A stretch of 64,000 nucleotides of DNA from contig NZ_CP054424.1 of NCBI RefSeq assembly GCF_013334205.1, positions 2,376,001 through 2,440,000 of the forward strand. The letters are read 5' to 3'. Under the pieces are notes generated by a model. It was not told where the DNA came from, searched no databases, and was given only the letters and a program-made list of their open reading frames with translations. This document shows positions 1-11,159 of this stretch, piece after piece; the first letter of the stretch is position 1, and each line of letters opens with the position of its first letter. A program made the translations under genes and the position numbers. This stretch comes from Rhodoferax sp. BAB1 (GTDB lineage: Bacteria > Pseudomonadota > Gammaproteobacteria > Burkholderiales > Burkholderiaceae_C).

Positions 1-960
1 GATGGCCTGCTCGGTGCGCTCCAGCGCGCGGCTGGGCGAGTCGTCGGCCAGCACGCGGGTGAAACCGGCGCTGATGGTGATGCGGCCGACCTGCGGGAAA
101 CTGAACTTCTCGACATTGGCGCGCATGCGCTCGAAGGCCCCCAGGGCCAGGGCCTCCTCGGGGCAGTGGAACAGCACGGCAAACTGCTCGCCGCCGAAGC
201 GGTAGAGCCGGTCGTGGGTGCGGAAGGTGCTGTTCATGATGCGCGCCACCAGCAGGGTGACCTCTTCCATGATCAGGTGACCGTGCTTGTCGTTGAGCAG
301 GTGGAAATTGTCGATGGCGATGGTGCCCAGCCAGTAGTTGGGCGGCACGCGGTGGCGGCGTTCCTTGCCGGGGGACGGCTCGTTCCTGGCGTCTTCCAGG
401 ATGCCGTCCATCTCCTCCAGCAGGGCGCTGTAGAAGGTGTCGTCCAGGGACTTGCGGTTGAGCAGGCCGGTCAGCGCGTCACGGTCGCTGTAGGCCAGCA
501 GCGTGTACATGTTGCGATAGATGTGGTGCAACTGCTCGATGGTCTGGCGGTCCACAGGCTCCAGCACGCCGGCGGTATGGACCTCGATCACGCCCTGCTC
601 CGCATCGGCGCGGGAATCGGCAAACAGCGGCAGGTAGTAGATGCGCGGGCCGTCGGGTCCGGCCCAGGCTACTTCGATGACCTGGCGCCCGTTCAGGCTG
701 CGCAGCCGGTCATAGGACTCCTCCAGCTTGGGCAGGCTCTGGAAATCGATGCGCAGCGGGTCCACCACCTTGCCGCCGCCGCGCGCATCCAGCGAGACCA
801 GGTCCAGCCAGCGTTTCTCGTTGTCTTCGGCGCTGACACGGGAGATCACCACGCGCTGGATCGGCACCAGGTCGATCAGGGCCTTGGCCAGCGTGAGCTC
901 CAGCAGATCGCGGTCACGGTGGTCGGTCAGCTTGATCAGGTGTTCTGTCAGGGTCGCCAT
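1..960 (-). CDS. GGDEF-domain protein (putative diguanylate cyclase), C-terminus outside window
   Basis: This protein probably makes the second messenger c-di-GMP from two GTP. The 320 visible residues have a GAF/PAS-like sensory N-terminal part (about residues 1-170) and then a GGDEF domain. D217 lies in the metal-binding IDNFHLLND segment, and the signature is G256-G-E-Q-F260 in place of GG(D/E)EF. The fourth position, normally Glu, is Gln, so activity is uncertain even though the rest of the domain (RFGGEQF, ITISAGFTR) is well kept. No signal peptide or membrane segment is visible, so it is probably cytosolic. The ATG at 960 is the first in frame. It lies downstream of hemY on the same strand with a 73-bp gap, so read-through is possible. 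Confidence 0.85.
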   Translation of the reverse strand, partial: MATLTEHLIKLTDHRDRDLLELTLAKALIDLVPIQRVVISRVSAEDNEKRWLDLVSLDARGGGKVVDPLRIDFQSLPKLEESYDRLRSLNGRQVIEVAWAGPDGPRIYYLPLFADSRADAEQGVIEVHTAGVLEPVDRQTIEQLHHIYRNMYTLLAYSDRDALTGLLNRKSLDDTFYSALLEEMDGILEDARNEPSPGKERRHRVPPNYWLGTIAIDNFHLLNDKHGHLIMEEVTLLVARIMNSTFRTHDRLYRFGGEQFAVLFHCPEEALALGAFERMRANVEKFSFPQVGRITISAGFTRVLADDSPSRALERTEQAI

Positions 961-1033
961 AGTGCTGACCATATTAGCCGGGAAAGGGCGAAACGTCACC
1001 CCCTGCTTGTCCCGGGGGGCGAATCGCCCGGAA

Positions 1034-2317
1034 TCAGCTCCGGGCGGCCTGGCGCCAGGCTTCCAGTGCGCCCGCGCTGTCGTCGCGCTGCTCGGCCATG
1101 CGCGCCAGGGCAGCCCAGGCACGCCGGCGCAAGGTCTCGTCGGCCAACTGGGTCAGCGACTGGCGCAAGAGCTGCTGGGCCTTGCCCCACAGGCTCAGGT
1201 GCATGCAGGCGATGCCGGCCAGGTACTGCAGCAGGGCTTCACGCGGGTTGCCCATCTGGGCCGACTCGATGCGCGCCAGCCAGGCGACGTCGGGCTGGCC
1301 CGGGGTCTGGTTGAAACCCCGTTCGAGCAGGAGCACCAGGCGCAGGCGCAGTTCCTGCGGCAGCGTGGAGGACGGGCGCACCAGTTGCTCCCACACCGGC
1401 AGCAGCCACTGCTGCACCAGCGCAAAATCGCCGCCCAGCGCCAGCATGCGTTCCCCGGCCTGCAGGGCCACTTCGGGCATACGACGCTCGGTCTCGTCGA
1501 GCTGGGTCCAGGCCTTGTGCAGCTGGGCCGGATCGTGGCTGTTGCGCAACCATTCGGTGGCCAGCCCGCGCACGATGCTGCGGCTGGCCGTTTCCGAAAA
1601 GGCACGGTGCTTGCCCAGCAGGCGTGCGGTCTCCAGCGCCGCCCGGGACTGCCCGGCCAGGCGTGTGACCCGCAGGCGCAGGCGCAGGGCCAGGGTGCGG
1701 CGCGCCACGCCCTGGGGCAGTTCATCGAGCCGCTGCAGGGCGGCCTGCACGTCGCGGTCATCAAAGGCCCAGCGGGCCACGCGCAACTGCACCCCTTCGC
1801 GGATTTCCAGTTCGTCGCGCCGCCGGGACTGGGTCAGGACCAGCGCCTGGCGGGCATGTTCATCGCGCGCACTGCGGTCTTGCAGGGCATGGCTGCATTC
1901 CGCCGCGAGCAGGTGCGCCATGGCGGCCAGCCGGCCCCCGTAGGGCAGGCCCTGCTCGGCATTCGTCAGCGCCTCGGTCTGGGCCAGCACGTGTTCAGCC
2001 GCCTTGCGGGCCCGGATGTAGCGCCCGGCCGTCAGGTGCGACAGGGCATCGAGCAGGCCCTGCTGCAGCACCCGCTCCTGATGGCGCATGCGCCAGCGCC
2101 GCGCCTCGTCCGGCAACGCCAGCAGCACGGCCAGGCCCCGCAGGGCGGCGTACAGCAGCACGAAGGCTGCCATCAACAGCAGCAGCACCAGGTTGAGGGA
2201 GAGGTCGATGCGGTGCGGCGGCCAGAACAGCGTGACCGTGCCCTGGTTGTTGCCGGCAAACAGGGCCACCCCCGCCGCCAGGGCGAAGAGGGCGAGAAAC
2301 CAGAGCACGTTGCGCAT
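1034..2317 (-). CDS. hemY: HemY-like inner-membrane protein of the haem operon
   Basis: This 427-residue protein has two N-terminal membrane helices (about residues 1-22 and 40-62), the second followed by the HemY_N region. The rest is a TPR-like alpha-helical body with repeated LxxGRYIRARKAAE- and AAAL-type helices. HemY proteins of gamma- and betaproteobacteria accompany hemX and are thought to support late haem synthesis; they are not the protoporphyrinogen oxidase also called HemY in Bacillus. It is the last gene of hemC-hemD-hemX-hemY, 19 bp after hemX. Length and order match the family well. Confidence 0.9.
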   Translation of the reverse strand: MRNVLWFLALFALAAGVALFAGNNQGTVTLFWPPHRIDLSLNLVLLLLMAAFVLLYAALRGLAVLLALPDEARRWRMRHQERVLQQGLLDALSHLTAGRYIRARKAAEHVLAQTEALTNAEQGLPYGGRLAAMAHLLAAECSHALQDRSARDEHARQALVLTQSRRRDELEIREGVQLRVARWAFDDRDVQAALQRLDELPQGVARRTLALRLRLRVTRLAGQSRAALETARLLGKHRAFSETASRSIVRGLATEWLRNSHDPAQLHKAWTQLDETERRMPEVALQAGERMLALGGDFALVQQWLLPVWEQLVRPSSTLPQELRLRLVLLLERGFNQTPGQPDVAWLARIESAQMGNPREALLQYLAGIACMHLSLWGKAQQLLRQSLTQLADETLRRRAWAALARMAEQRDDSAGALEAWRQAARS

Positions 2318-2336
2318 GGGGGTTCGCCTGCAACGC

Positions 2337-3434
2337 TCAGCGGCCGGCCGCCGCCGTGGCCAGGGCCGCCAGCGTCTCGTCCACGCGCGGCAACTCCAGC
2401 GTCTTCATCTGCTCGCGGGTCTGCTGCAGCAGCGCCAGGGCCGCGCGCATGCGACGCGCATCGGCATCGAAATACTTCTCCAGGGCCGCGCCGGCCTTGA
2501 GCAGGTCGGCCCGGGCCGCATCGGGCTGGCGTGCCAGCAGGCCCAGGCGGGCGTTGAGCAGCAGCAGCTTGAGGTTCTCGCGCACGAAGAAGGACTGCTC
2601 GGGGCTCAGCAGCACGGCGTCCGGGTGGTCGATGCGGCTGACGCGCACCAGGCCACGCAGTTCGTCCTGCACCGCCTTCAGGCTACGCTGCCACCAGTCG
2701 CGCAGACCGGTCTCACTCACGGCCTGGGTCGCCAGCGCGGCGGCGGGGGCGCGCGCCCCCACGGCATTGGCCAGGGGCAATTCGTCGGCCAGGCGCACCA
2801 GTTCATCCAGGCGCGCCAGCAAGGTCGGGGTGTCGGCCAGCGGGGTGGCCTTGATGCGCGCCGTGTCGCGCGCCAGTGCGCGCTGCAGGGGCGCCAGCCG
2901 GGCCTGGGGCACCCGCTGCACCCGCTGCTCGGCCGTGCGCAGCGCCGCCAGCAGGGGCTCCACGCTGCCAGTCAGCTGGGACTGCTGCTGGGCCAGGCGG
3001 ATGGCGGACTCGATGTCCACCACCAGGTTCTCGTCACGCGAACGCGACAGGCTCTGCATCAGCTCCTCGAGCTGGCTGCGCTGCAGCGCCACCTCGCCCA
3101 GGCGTGCCTCCAGCACGGCCTGGCGCGCGGCCAGCTCGCGCTCGCGCTGCTGGGTCTCGCGCACCAGCGTGCGCGCCTCGGCCGCGTTGGCGCCGGCTTC
3201 GGCCGTCTGGCGCGCCAGTTGATCCTGCAAGGTGGACAGGCGCTCCCACAACAGGGCGGTGAGCAGCAGGGCCAGCACGGCGACCGTCCCCAGGGCCAGC
3301 ACCAGGCGGCGCGACACCGGGGGCAGCGCTGCTGCGACCGGCGGGCGGTCGACCGCTGCGGGTGCGGCAGGCGCTGCAGCAACAGGCTCTGCGCTGCCGG
3401 CGTTGGGGGATTCCAGGGGCTCGGGCGTGGTCAT
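2337..3434 (-). CDS. hemX: HemX-like membrane protein of the haem operon
   Basis: This 365-residue protein belongs to the HemX family, often annotated as uroporphyrinogen-III C-methyltransferase although it lacks that enzyme fold. An Ala/Pro-rich cytoplasmic N-terminus leads to one membrane helix (about residues 50-72, RLVLALGTVAVLALLLTALL). A long coiled coil rich in Glu, Arg and Gln and a helical periplasmic domain follow. The start ATG overlaps the hemD stop in an ATGA arrangement, which implies translational coupling and rules out upstream in-frame starts. Its role is probably scaffolding or regulation of haem synthesis; the exact function is not established. Confidence 0.88.
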   Translation of the reverse strand: MTTPEPLESPNAGSAEPVAAAPAAPAAVDRPPVAAALPPVSRRLVLALGTVAVLALLLTALLWERLSTLQDQLARQTAEAGANAAEARTLVRETQQRERELAARQAVLEARLGEVALQRSQLEELMQSLSRSRDENLVVDIESAIRLAQQQSQLTGSVEPLLAALRTAEQRVQRVPQARLAPLQRALARDTARIKATPLADTPTLLARLDELVRLADELPLANAVGARAPAAALATQAVSETGLRDWWQRSLKAVQDELRGLVRVSRIDHPDAVLLSPEQSFFVRENLKLLLLNARLGLLARQPDAARADLLKAGAALEKYFDADARRMRAALALLQQTREQMKTLELPRVDETLAALATAAAGR

Positions 3435-4204
3435 TGCATCGATTCTATCGAGGCCCGGACATCGGCCAGCGCAGGGCGTGACTCGCGCACCAGGGCAAAG
3501 CCGGCCGCACGTGCCGCCTGCGCGATGCGCGCATGCGTGGCCACGGCGCGCGCGGCGCCCCAGTCCTGCTGCGGCAGGCTGGCCTGCAGGTTCAACACGG
3601 CCTCGCTGCTGCTGAACAGCCAGACCGAGCCGTCCTGCGCGGCGGCCCGGGCCAGCGCCAACTGGGCAGCATCCAGCACCGGGCGCTGGCGCTGGTAGCT
3701 GGCGACGAAATCCACCGAGCCACCGGCGGCAGCGACCTGGCGTGCGAACCAGTCGCGCCCGGCGCCCTCGGTGCTGGCGCCGGCGCTGGCATCGGCGCCG
3801 CGCACGATCAGCACACGCGCACCGGGGACGATGCGGCCGGCGACCAGGGCCCACAAGGCCTCGGAGTCGAACTGCGCGGCATCGGCCGGTGGGGCGGTGA
3901 TGTGCTGCGCCGGCACCCCGGCACGCCGCAGCGCGCCCACCGTGCCGGGCCCGGTGGCCCAAGTCTGGGCCGGAAGCGGCACATCGGCCGGGCGGGCCGC
4001 GAAGAAACCATCGACCGCATTGGCGCTGACGAACATCAGGCCGAGGTAGCCGTCGAGCTGGCGCCAGGCCCGCTGCAGCGCGGCCGTATCGGGCGCCGGG
4101 GCGATGCCGATGAGCGGCAGGGCCAGCGCCTCATGGCCGGCCTGCTGCAGCGTCTGCACCCAGTCCTGCGCTTCGCGCCGGGGGCGGGTGACGATGACGC
4201 GCAT
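3431..4204 (-). CDS. hemD: Uroporphyrinogen-III synthase
   Basis: HemD closes and inverts ring D of hydroxymethylbilane to form uroporphyrinogen III, the branch point to haem, sirohaem and cobalamin. The 257-residue protein starts MRVIVTRPRREAQDW, the usual beginning of the family, and keeps the two-lobed pattern (LMFVSANAVDGFF in lobe one, VWLFSSSEAVLNL in lobe two). It follows hemC by 5 bp and overlaps hemX by 4 bp, so the three genes form one translationally coupled unit. Sequence divergence is normal for HemD; operon position and length make the call secure. Confidence 0.95.
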   Translation of the reverse strand: MRVIVTRPRREAQDWVQTLQQAGHEALALPLIGIAPAPDTAALQRAWRQLDGYLGLMFVSANAVDGFFAARPADVPLPAQTWATGPGTVGALRRAGVPAQHITAPPADAAQFDSEALWALVAGRIVPGARVLIVRGADASAGASTEGAGRDWFARQVAAAGGSVDFVASYQRQRPVLDAAQLALARAAAQDGSVWLFSSSEAVLNLQASLPQQDWGAARAVATHARIAQAARAAGFALVRESRPALADVRASIESMQ

Positions 4205-4209
4205 GGTGT

Positions 4210-5139
4210 TCAGTGCTTCTCGGTATCCAGCGAGCCGCCGGCACGCAGCACGCCTTCCTTGAGGCGGGCCGCCACCTGGCTGCCCAGCGCCTCGGCGGCG
4301 GAAAGGTCCGCCACGGAAACCGTCGCATCGGCGCGCACCAGGGCCACACGGCCCTCCGGGTCGCCCCAGGCGGCCTGGATCAGCAGGGTCGCACCGTCCA
4401 GCGTGGCGTAGGCCGCCAGCGGCATGGAACAGCTGCCGCCCATGGCACGGCTCACCGCGCGCTCGGCGGCCACGCGCAGCCAGGTGCCCTGGTGCACCAG
4501 AGGAGCCAGCGCAACGGCAACGTCCTGGCGATCGCTGCGGATCTCGATGCCCAGCGCGCCCTGACCGGCCGCGGGCAGCATCTCGCCCGGCGCAAAGACC
4601 GAACGGATGCGGTTTTCCAGACCCAGGCGCTTGAGGCCGGCCGCCGCCAGCACGATGGCGTCGTACTGCCCTTCGTCCAGCTTGCGCAGGCGGGTGTCGA
4701 GGTTGCCGCGCAGCGGCTCGATCTTCAGGTCCGGGCGGGTCGCACGCAGCAAGGCTACACGGCGCAGGCTGGAGGTGCCCACCACGGCGCCCTGCGGCAG
4801 CGCAGACAGGTTGGCGTATTTGGGGGAGACAAAGGCGTCACGCGGGTCCTCGCGCTCCATCACGCAGGCCAGGGCGAAGCCTTCGGGCAGCTCCATGGGC
4901 ACGTCCTTGAGCGAATGCACGGCCAGATCGGCACGGCCTTCTTCCAGCGCCACCTCGAGTTCCTTGACGAACAGCCCCTTGCCGCCGACCTTGCTCAGCG
5001 AGCGGTCCAGGATCTGGTCGCCCTTGGTCGTCATGCCCAGCAGCGTGACGCTGTGGCCCTGTTGCTCCAGCAGGGCTTTCACGTGTTCGGCCTGCCAGAG
5101 GGCGAGGCGGCTTTCACGGGTGGCGATGGTCAGTTTCAT
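4210..5139 (-). CDS. hemC: Porphobilinogen deaminase (hydroxymethylbilane synthase)
   Basis: HemC polymerises four porphobilinogen units into hydroxymethylbilane in the cytosol. The 309-residue protein starts [16 protein letters not shown] and has the expected [17 protein letters not shown] and [13 protein letters not shown] blocks. The dipyrromethane-cofactor cysteine is C237 in [12 protein letters not shown]. An in-frame ATG 33 bp upstream is rejected because the family begins at [10 protein letters not shown]. First gene of hemCDXY; its promoter must lie in the 124-bp divergent gap shared with ppc. Confidence 0.97.
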   Translation of the reverse strand: MKLTIATRESRLALWQAEHVKALLEQQGHSVTLLGMTTKGDQILDRSLSKVGGKGLFVKELEVALEEGRADLAVHSLKDVPMELPEGFALACVMEREDPRDAFVSPKYANLSALPQGAVVGTSSLRRVALLRATRPDLKIEPLRGNLDTRLRKLDEGQYDAIVLAAAGLKRLGLENRIRSVFAPGEMLPAAGQGALGIEIRSDRQDVAVALAPLVHQGTWLRVAAERAVSRAMGGSCSMPLAAYATLDGATLLIQAAWGDPEGRVALVRADATVSVADLSAAEALGSQVAARLKEGVLRAGGSLDTEKH

Positions 5140-5263
5140 CAGGATCTTCGATCGAAAAAAGGAGCCGCCCATCCATCAGTTACAGAGGGCGGACACATCA
5201 GCGAGCGGGCGATGCTAGCATGCATCGCGTTGCCCCTGTTTTACCACTACCAAGCACATCGTC

Positions 5264-8058
<2,795 letters not shown>

Positions 8059-8062
<4 letters not shown>

Positions 8063-8784
8063 GGCTGTTCTGGATCAGCCGGGGTCCACCGGCCCGTGGA
8101 CGGGCACACGCGGGCCCGTGCACCGTTCAGCCAGACCTGCTCATCCTCCAACCGCAAGGCGCTGGCAGGGTCGATGTCGAAGGCGACCCCCAGTGCGCGC
8201 GCGACGTGGACATCCTCGATGGGAAGCTCCCAGCTCAGGAAGACCTGGCTGCGCTCGGGGTCGGGCGGGAAGTCGGCCGCATCAAAGCCGCTGCTGCGCC
8301 GCTCGATGACGGCGTGCGGCTGGCCCGTATCAAAGATCACGACCGTCCCCCTTGCCAGCGGGATGCGCAGACCGGTCGCCGGAAAATGCAGGTCCAGCCC
8401 CCGGTCCTCGCTCAGAAAAAGATTGCAGAAGGCTTTGCTGCCATACCGTTCGCCGTCATGGTGGTACCTCGCGCCGCGGCAGGCCATCAGGGCGACCTCG
8501 CTGAAGGCCAGCACCTCCTGCAGACCGAGCGAACGTGTCCAGTCGGCCACCGCCTGCACACAGAGGCCATACTCCGGCCAGCGCACGCGCGCACGCGCCA
8601 GAGGCAGGGGCTCGACGTCGCCGGGCTCCAGGCCCAGACGCAAGGTGATCTCCCTTTGCCAATCGGCCACCAGCCTGGCAGAGGGCGCAGGCACATCGAC
8701 GGTTCCCGTCAGCACGACATCACTCACGCTACGGCTGCGAATGGTTTCACCACTCCAGTAGTAGGAGGCAGGAACATTTAGCAT
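8059..8784 (-). CDS. 2OG-Fe(II) oxygenase-like cupin-fold protein
   Basis: I do not recognise a named family, but the 241 residues carry the triad of 2-oxoglutarate/Fe(II) dioxygenases. The HxD is H108-H109-D110 (YHHDGERYG), the distal His is H157 (GQPHAVIER), and R161 sits four residues later where a 2OG-binding Arg would be expected. Between them is a jelly-roll-like alternation ([31 protein letters not shown]). The substrate cannot be inferred. There is no signal peptide. It is convergent with ppc, with overlapping stops, and lies upstream of and co-directional with queDE at a 45-bp distance, though no functional link is evident. Confidence 0.6.
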
Positions 8785-8829
8785 GGGATGTGGGGCGTGA
8801 CGGTTACCCGGTTTGTCGCCCTGCAGGAC

Positions 8830-9192
8830 TCACTCAGGCCGGTAGACGCACTTGTCACCAATCGCGTGCCGCTCCACCGTCACCGCGGCCAGGCCGGGTA
8901 CCTTGGGCTGGAGTTCCTTCCAGATGAAAGCACAGAGGTTTTCCAGCGTGGGGATGCCCAGGCCCGGCACCTCGTCCAGGAAATGGTGGTCCAGCTTCTC
9001 GCGCAGCACCTCCACCTCGCGCCGGACGTAACCCAGGTCCAGCACCATGCCGGACGTACCTTTGGGCTCGCCGCGCACGAAGACCTCGGCGTAATAGGTG
9101 TGGCCATGCACGCGCTTGCTGCCCTCGGCCTCGATCTCGCGGCGCAGGGTGTGGGCGGCGTCAAAGAAAAAACGCTGGCTGATCTCGTACAT
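8830..9192 (-). CDS. queD: 6-carboxy-5,6,7,8-tetrahydropterin synthase (QueD/PTPS family), variant lacking the usual Cys
   Basis: QueD converts 7,8-dihydroneopterin triphosphate to carboxytetrahydropterin, the step before QueE on the way to the queuosine precursor preQ0. The 120-residue protein has the zinc ligands H14 (FFFDAAH), H29 and H31 (VHGHTYY), plus a HHFLDEVPGL block and a C-terminal family ending (IGDKCVYRPE). The catalytic Cys expected four residues before the HGH motif (C27 in E. coli) is Ser25 here, in an EAEGSKR stretch. The start overlaps the queE stop (ATGA), so the two are co-translated; the longer upstream frame is out of register with the family. Confidence 0.88.
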   Translation of the reverse strand: MYEISQRFFFDAAHTLRREIEAEGSKRVHGHTYYAEVFVRGEPKGTSGMVLDLGYVRREVEVLREKLDHHFLDEVPGLGIPTLENLCAFIWKELQPKVPGLAAVTVERHAIGDKCVYRPE

Positions 9193-9827
9193 CAACGGAT
9201 TCCGATCATCTTGTGCGACTGGATGCCCAGCCGCCACTGGGGGTGTTGCTGACAGTATTCAATGGCGCGCTCAGTATTGGTGGCGCGATCCGGCCCGTCC
9301 ATGGGCTGCAGGAAGAAATGCTCGAAGGCCAGGCCTTCGAAACGCGCCGGGTCCACGTCCACCTGCGGGTAGACCAGCTTGAGTTCATTGCCTTTTCTCA
9401 GCACCACCTCGGCATCGGCCTTGGGGCTGACGCAGATCCAGTCCAGACCCGGCGGCGGCGCCACCGTGCCATTGGTCTCCACGGCAATCGTGAAACCGCG
9501 CTTATGCAGGGCCGTGGTCAGCGCCTCGTCCACCTGCAGCAGCGGCTCGCCACCGGTCAGCACAACGTAACGACCGGCCCGGCCCTGCGGCTCCCAGGTC
9601 TTCTCGATGGCTTCGGCCAGCGCATCTGCCGTGGCGAACTTGCCACCGCCCGTGCCGTCCGTGCCCACGAAATCCGTATCGCAGAACTTGCACACCGCCG
9701 TCGCGCGGTCTTCCTCGCGCCCCGTCCAGAGGTTGCAGCCCGCAAAACGGCAGAACACGGCAGCCCGGCCGGACTGCGCGCCCTCGCCTTGCAAGGTGTA
9801 GAAGATCTCTTTGACGGAGTAGGTCAT
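9192..9827 (-). CDS. queE: 7-carboxy-7-deazaguanine synthase (radical SAM)
   Basis: QueE rearranges carboxytetrahydropterin to 7-carboxy-7-deazaguanine with a radical SAM [4Fe-4S] cluster. The 211-residue protein starts MTYSVKEIFYTLQGEG. Its cluster motif is CX14CX2C (CNLWTGREEDRATAVCKFC) instead of the standard CX3CX2C, as described for Burkholderia QueE. VLTGGEPLLQ and VETNGTV are the expected SAM/substrate blocks. It is first of a two-gene unit with queD. QueC is not in the window; QueF is 30 kb away at 39,179. Confidence 0.95.
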   Translation of the reverse strand: MTYSVKEIFYTLQGEGAQSGRAAVFCRFAGCNLWTGREEDRATAVCKFCDTDFVGTDGTGGGKFATADALAEAIEKTWEPQGRAGRYVVLTGGEPLLQVDEALTTALHKRGFTIAVETNGTVAPPPGLDWICVSPKADAEVVLRKGNELKLVYPQVDVDPARFEGLAFEHFFLQPMDGPDRATNTERAIEYCQQHPQWRLGIQSHKMIGIR

Positions 9828-9924
9828 GGGGTGGGTGGGGGTGCGAAGGTGTGATTTTCGCAGGTCTCGGCTTCCTGCGCCTTGGCGATCGCTGCAAGCC
9901 GGGTCTCGCCCCGGCGGGCGACTC

Positions 9925-9975
9925 ACTTTCTCTTGCTTCGCCAAGAGAAAGTAAGCAAAGAGAAGGCGAGCCGGG
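9925..9975. repeat. Intergenic hairpin repeat (REP-like)
   Basis: A perfect 11-bp inverted repeat (ACTTTCTCTTG, 9925-9935, and its complement, 9942-9952) surrounds a CTTCGC loop. It is followed by GTAAGCAAAG and an A/G-rich tail that repeats the arm. I recognise this as the intergenic element found in many copies in Comamonadaceae and other proteobacteria. The 364-bp gap 9828-10191 holds nothing else that looks like a gene. Confidence 0.65.
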
Positions 9976-10133
9976 TTCGTCGTCCCTTCGCTACGCTCCG
10001 GGCACACTGCGTTGCTCGGCCAGTGCGGGAAGTGCAGAAACTCGCTGCGCTCAAACATCTGCGCTTCTTTTTCCGCCGTTCCCTGCGCTACTCGCCTCCT
10101 CATTACGGCGTGGGGAACGGAATACCGGACCCC

Positions 10134-10161
10134 ACAAGGACGCGCCATGGCGCGTCCTTGT
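10134..10161. terminator. 28-bp perfect palindrome at the 3' end of the mrr gene
   Basis: The sequence from ACAAGGACGCGCC to its exact complement forms a 28-bp palindrome with CCATGG at the centre, 31 bp beyond the mrr stop. It can fold into a strong GC-rich hairpin. The T-run after it is weak on both strands, so terminator function is likely but not proven; a protein-binding site is the alternative. Confidence 0.4.
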
Positions 10162-10191
10162 TTCGAGCTCTGGACTGAAGTGCTGCTCAGC

Positions 10192-11037
10192 CTACACGCT
10201 ACGGAAATACGCTTCGTCGATCAAAACCTCTTCAATAATCTTCTGTTTCACAGCCACCCCAATCCGAAGCTCTTTAAGCTTTTCGACCAAAGCTTCTCCA
10301 TCGATCAAATCGATCGGTGGCGCGCCGTCACGTTGAGCCTCAGTACGAGCGTCCTTAGTAAACGTTCCCGTAGTAATCAGCAGCCCCTTATCTGCACGCC
10401 CCACCATTGCGCCCCGAAAGTCTCGAACCAGTGGCGAGGAAACGCTACCCTGATAGCGTTTGCATTGAAAAATCACATGGAAAGACAAGAGCCCACCAAT
10501 TCGAACAACACCCTTTCCATCGATACCGCCATCGCTGGTCTTCCCAGTAACCTCAACCTGAATAAATCCAGACTCGCGAAGAACACGCTGACACAAACGT
10601 TCGAAGGCATCGGGTTGCATAGACTTCACAACCTCAAGCAGCTTGTCTTCCCATCCAATATCTTTTAGCTCTGGAGATGATTCAGCAGCTTCTGGTTCCC
10701 CATCGTCTTCAACCTCATCTCGCCCCAATGACTGAACGAATTTTCTGACGATCTCTTTGTTTAGAGATTTATGCTTCTGCCCTTCAATAGTTAGCGCCCA
10801 AACGCCCCTTGCCGAGTTATCGAGAACCCCATACCTCTTGAGATAGTTTCTCGCCCAAGCCAACCGATAACTCAGTTTTGTTCGATTCCCTCGATGAATT
10901 TCCGCGACATCCTCTTCGGAAAGCCGAAGAATCGATGCCACTTCGTCCTCCTGCTCGGCCACCGACGCTGAGCCGCCAAGGTTATGCATAGCCTGCAAAA
11001 GCGGGGTGAATAGATCGTCATACTTTGGAATAGGCAT
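10192..11037 (-). CDS. mrr: Mrr-type restriction endonuclease (type IV)
   Basis: Mrr enzymes cut modified foreign DNA. The 281-residue protein starts MPIPKYDDLFTPLLQAM, the typical start of the Mrr_N winged-helix domain (about residues 1-100). A Glu/Asp-rich linker leads to the Mrr catalytic domain, with the PD-(D/E)xK-type motif split as SDGGIDGKG and IFQCKRYQG (about residues 180-215). An ATG 21 bp upstream (11058) is possible, but the family start is MPIP. Base composition is clearly AT-richer than the flanking queE and rarA, so it is probably acquired as a one-gene defence insertion. No methyltransferase is adjacent, which fits type IV. Confidence 0.88.
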   Translation of the reverse strand: MPIPKYDDLFTPLLQAMHNLGGSASVAEQEDEVASILRLSEEDVAEIHRGNRTKLSYRLAWARNYLKRYGVLDNSARGVWALTIEGQKHKSLNKEIVRKFVQSLGRDEVEDDGEPEAAESSPELKDIGWEDKLLEVVKSMQPDAFERLCQRVLRESGFIQVEVTGKTSDGGIDGKGVVRIGGLLSFHVIFQCKRYQGSVSSPLVRDFRGAMVGRADKGLLITTGTFTKDARTEAQRDGAPPIDLIDGEALVEKLKELRIGVAVKQKIIEEVLIDEAYFRSV

Positions 11038-11159
11038 AAGCGTCCGTTCGTCGTGCATGAATTGGTAGCTTGAGATTATCTCGCCCCCAAAGCGTACGCG
11101 GAGACCTTTCCCTCAATGGAAGGCAGCGACAACGCCAACCTACCACCTAGAATCCCGGC

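Noticed and set aside
1017-1029. GGGCGA-A-TCGCCC dyad between hemY and the GGDEF gene as terminator
   Set aside because: Loop of one base and no T-run; not a credible intrinsic terminator.
166-2500. Long plus-strand frames opposite the GGDEF gene and hemY
   Set aside because: They are reading-frame shadows of GC-rich genes on the minus strand, with low-complexity His/Gln/Gly/Ala composition and no family motifs.
9828-10191. Possible preQ1 riboswitch upstream of queE
   Set aside because: No preQ1 aptamer pattern seen; the gap holds only the REP-like hairpin and a palindrome.
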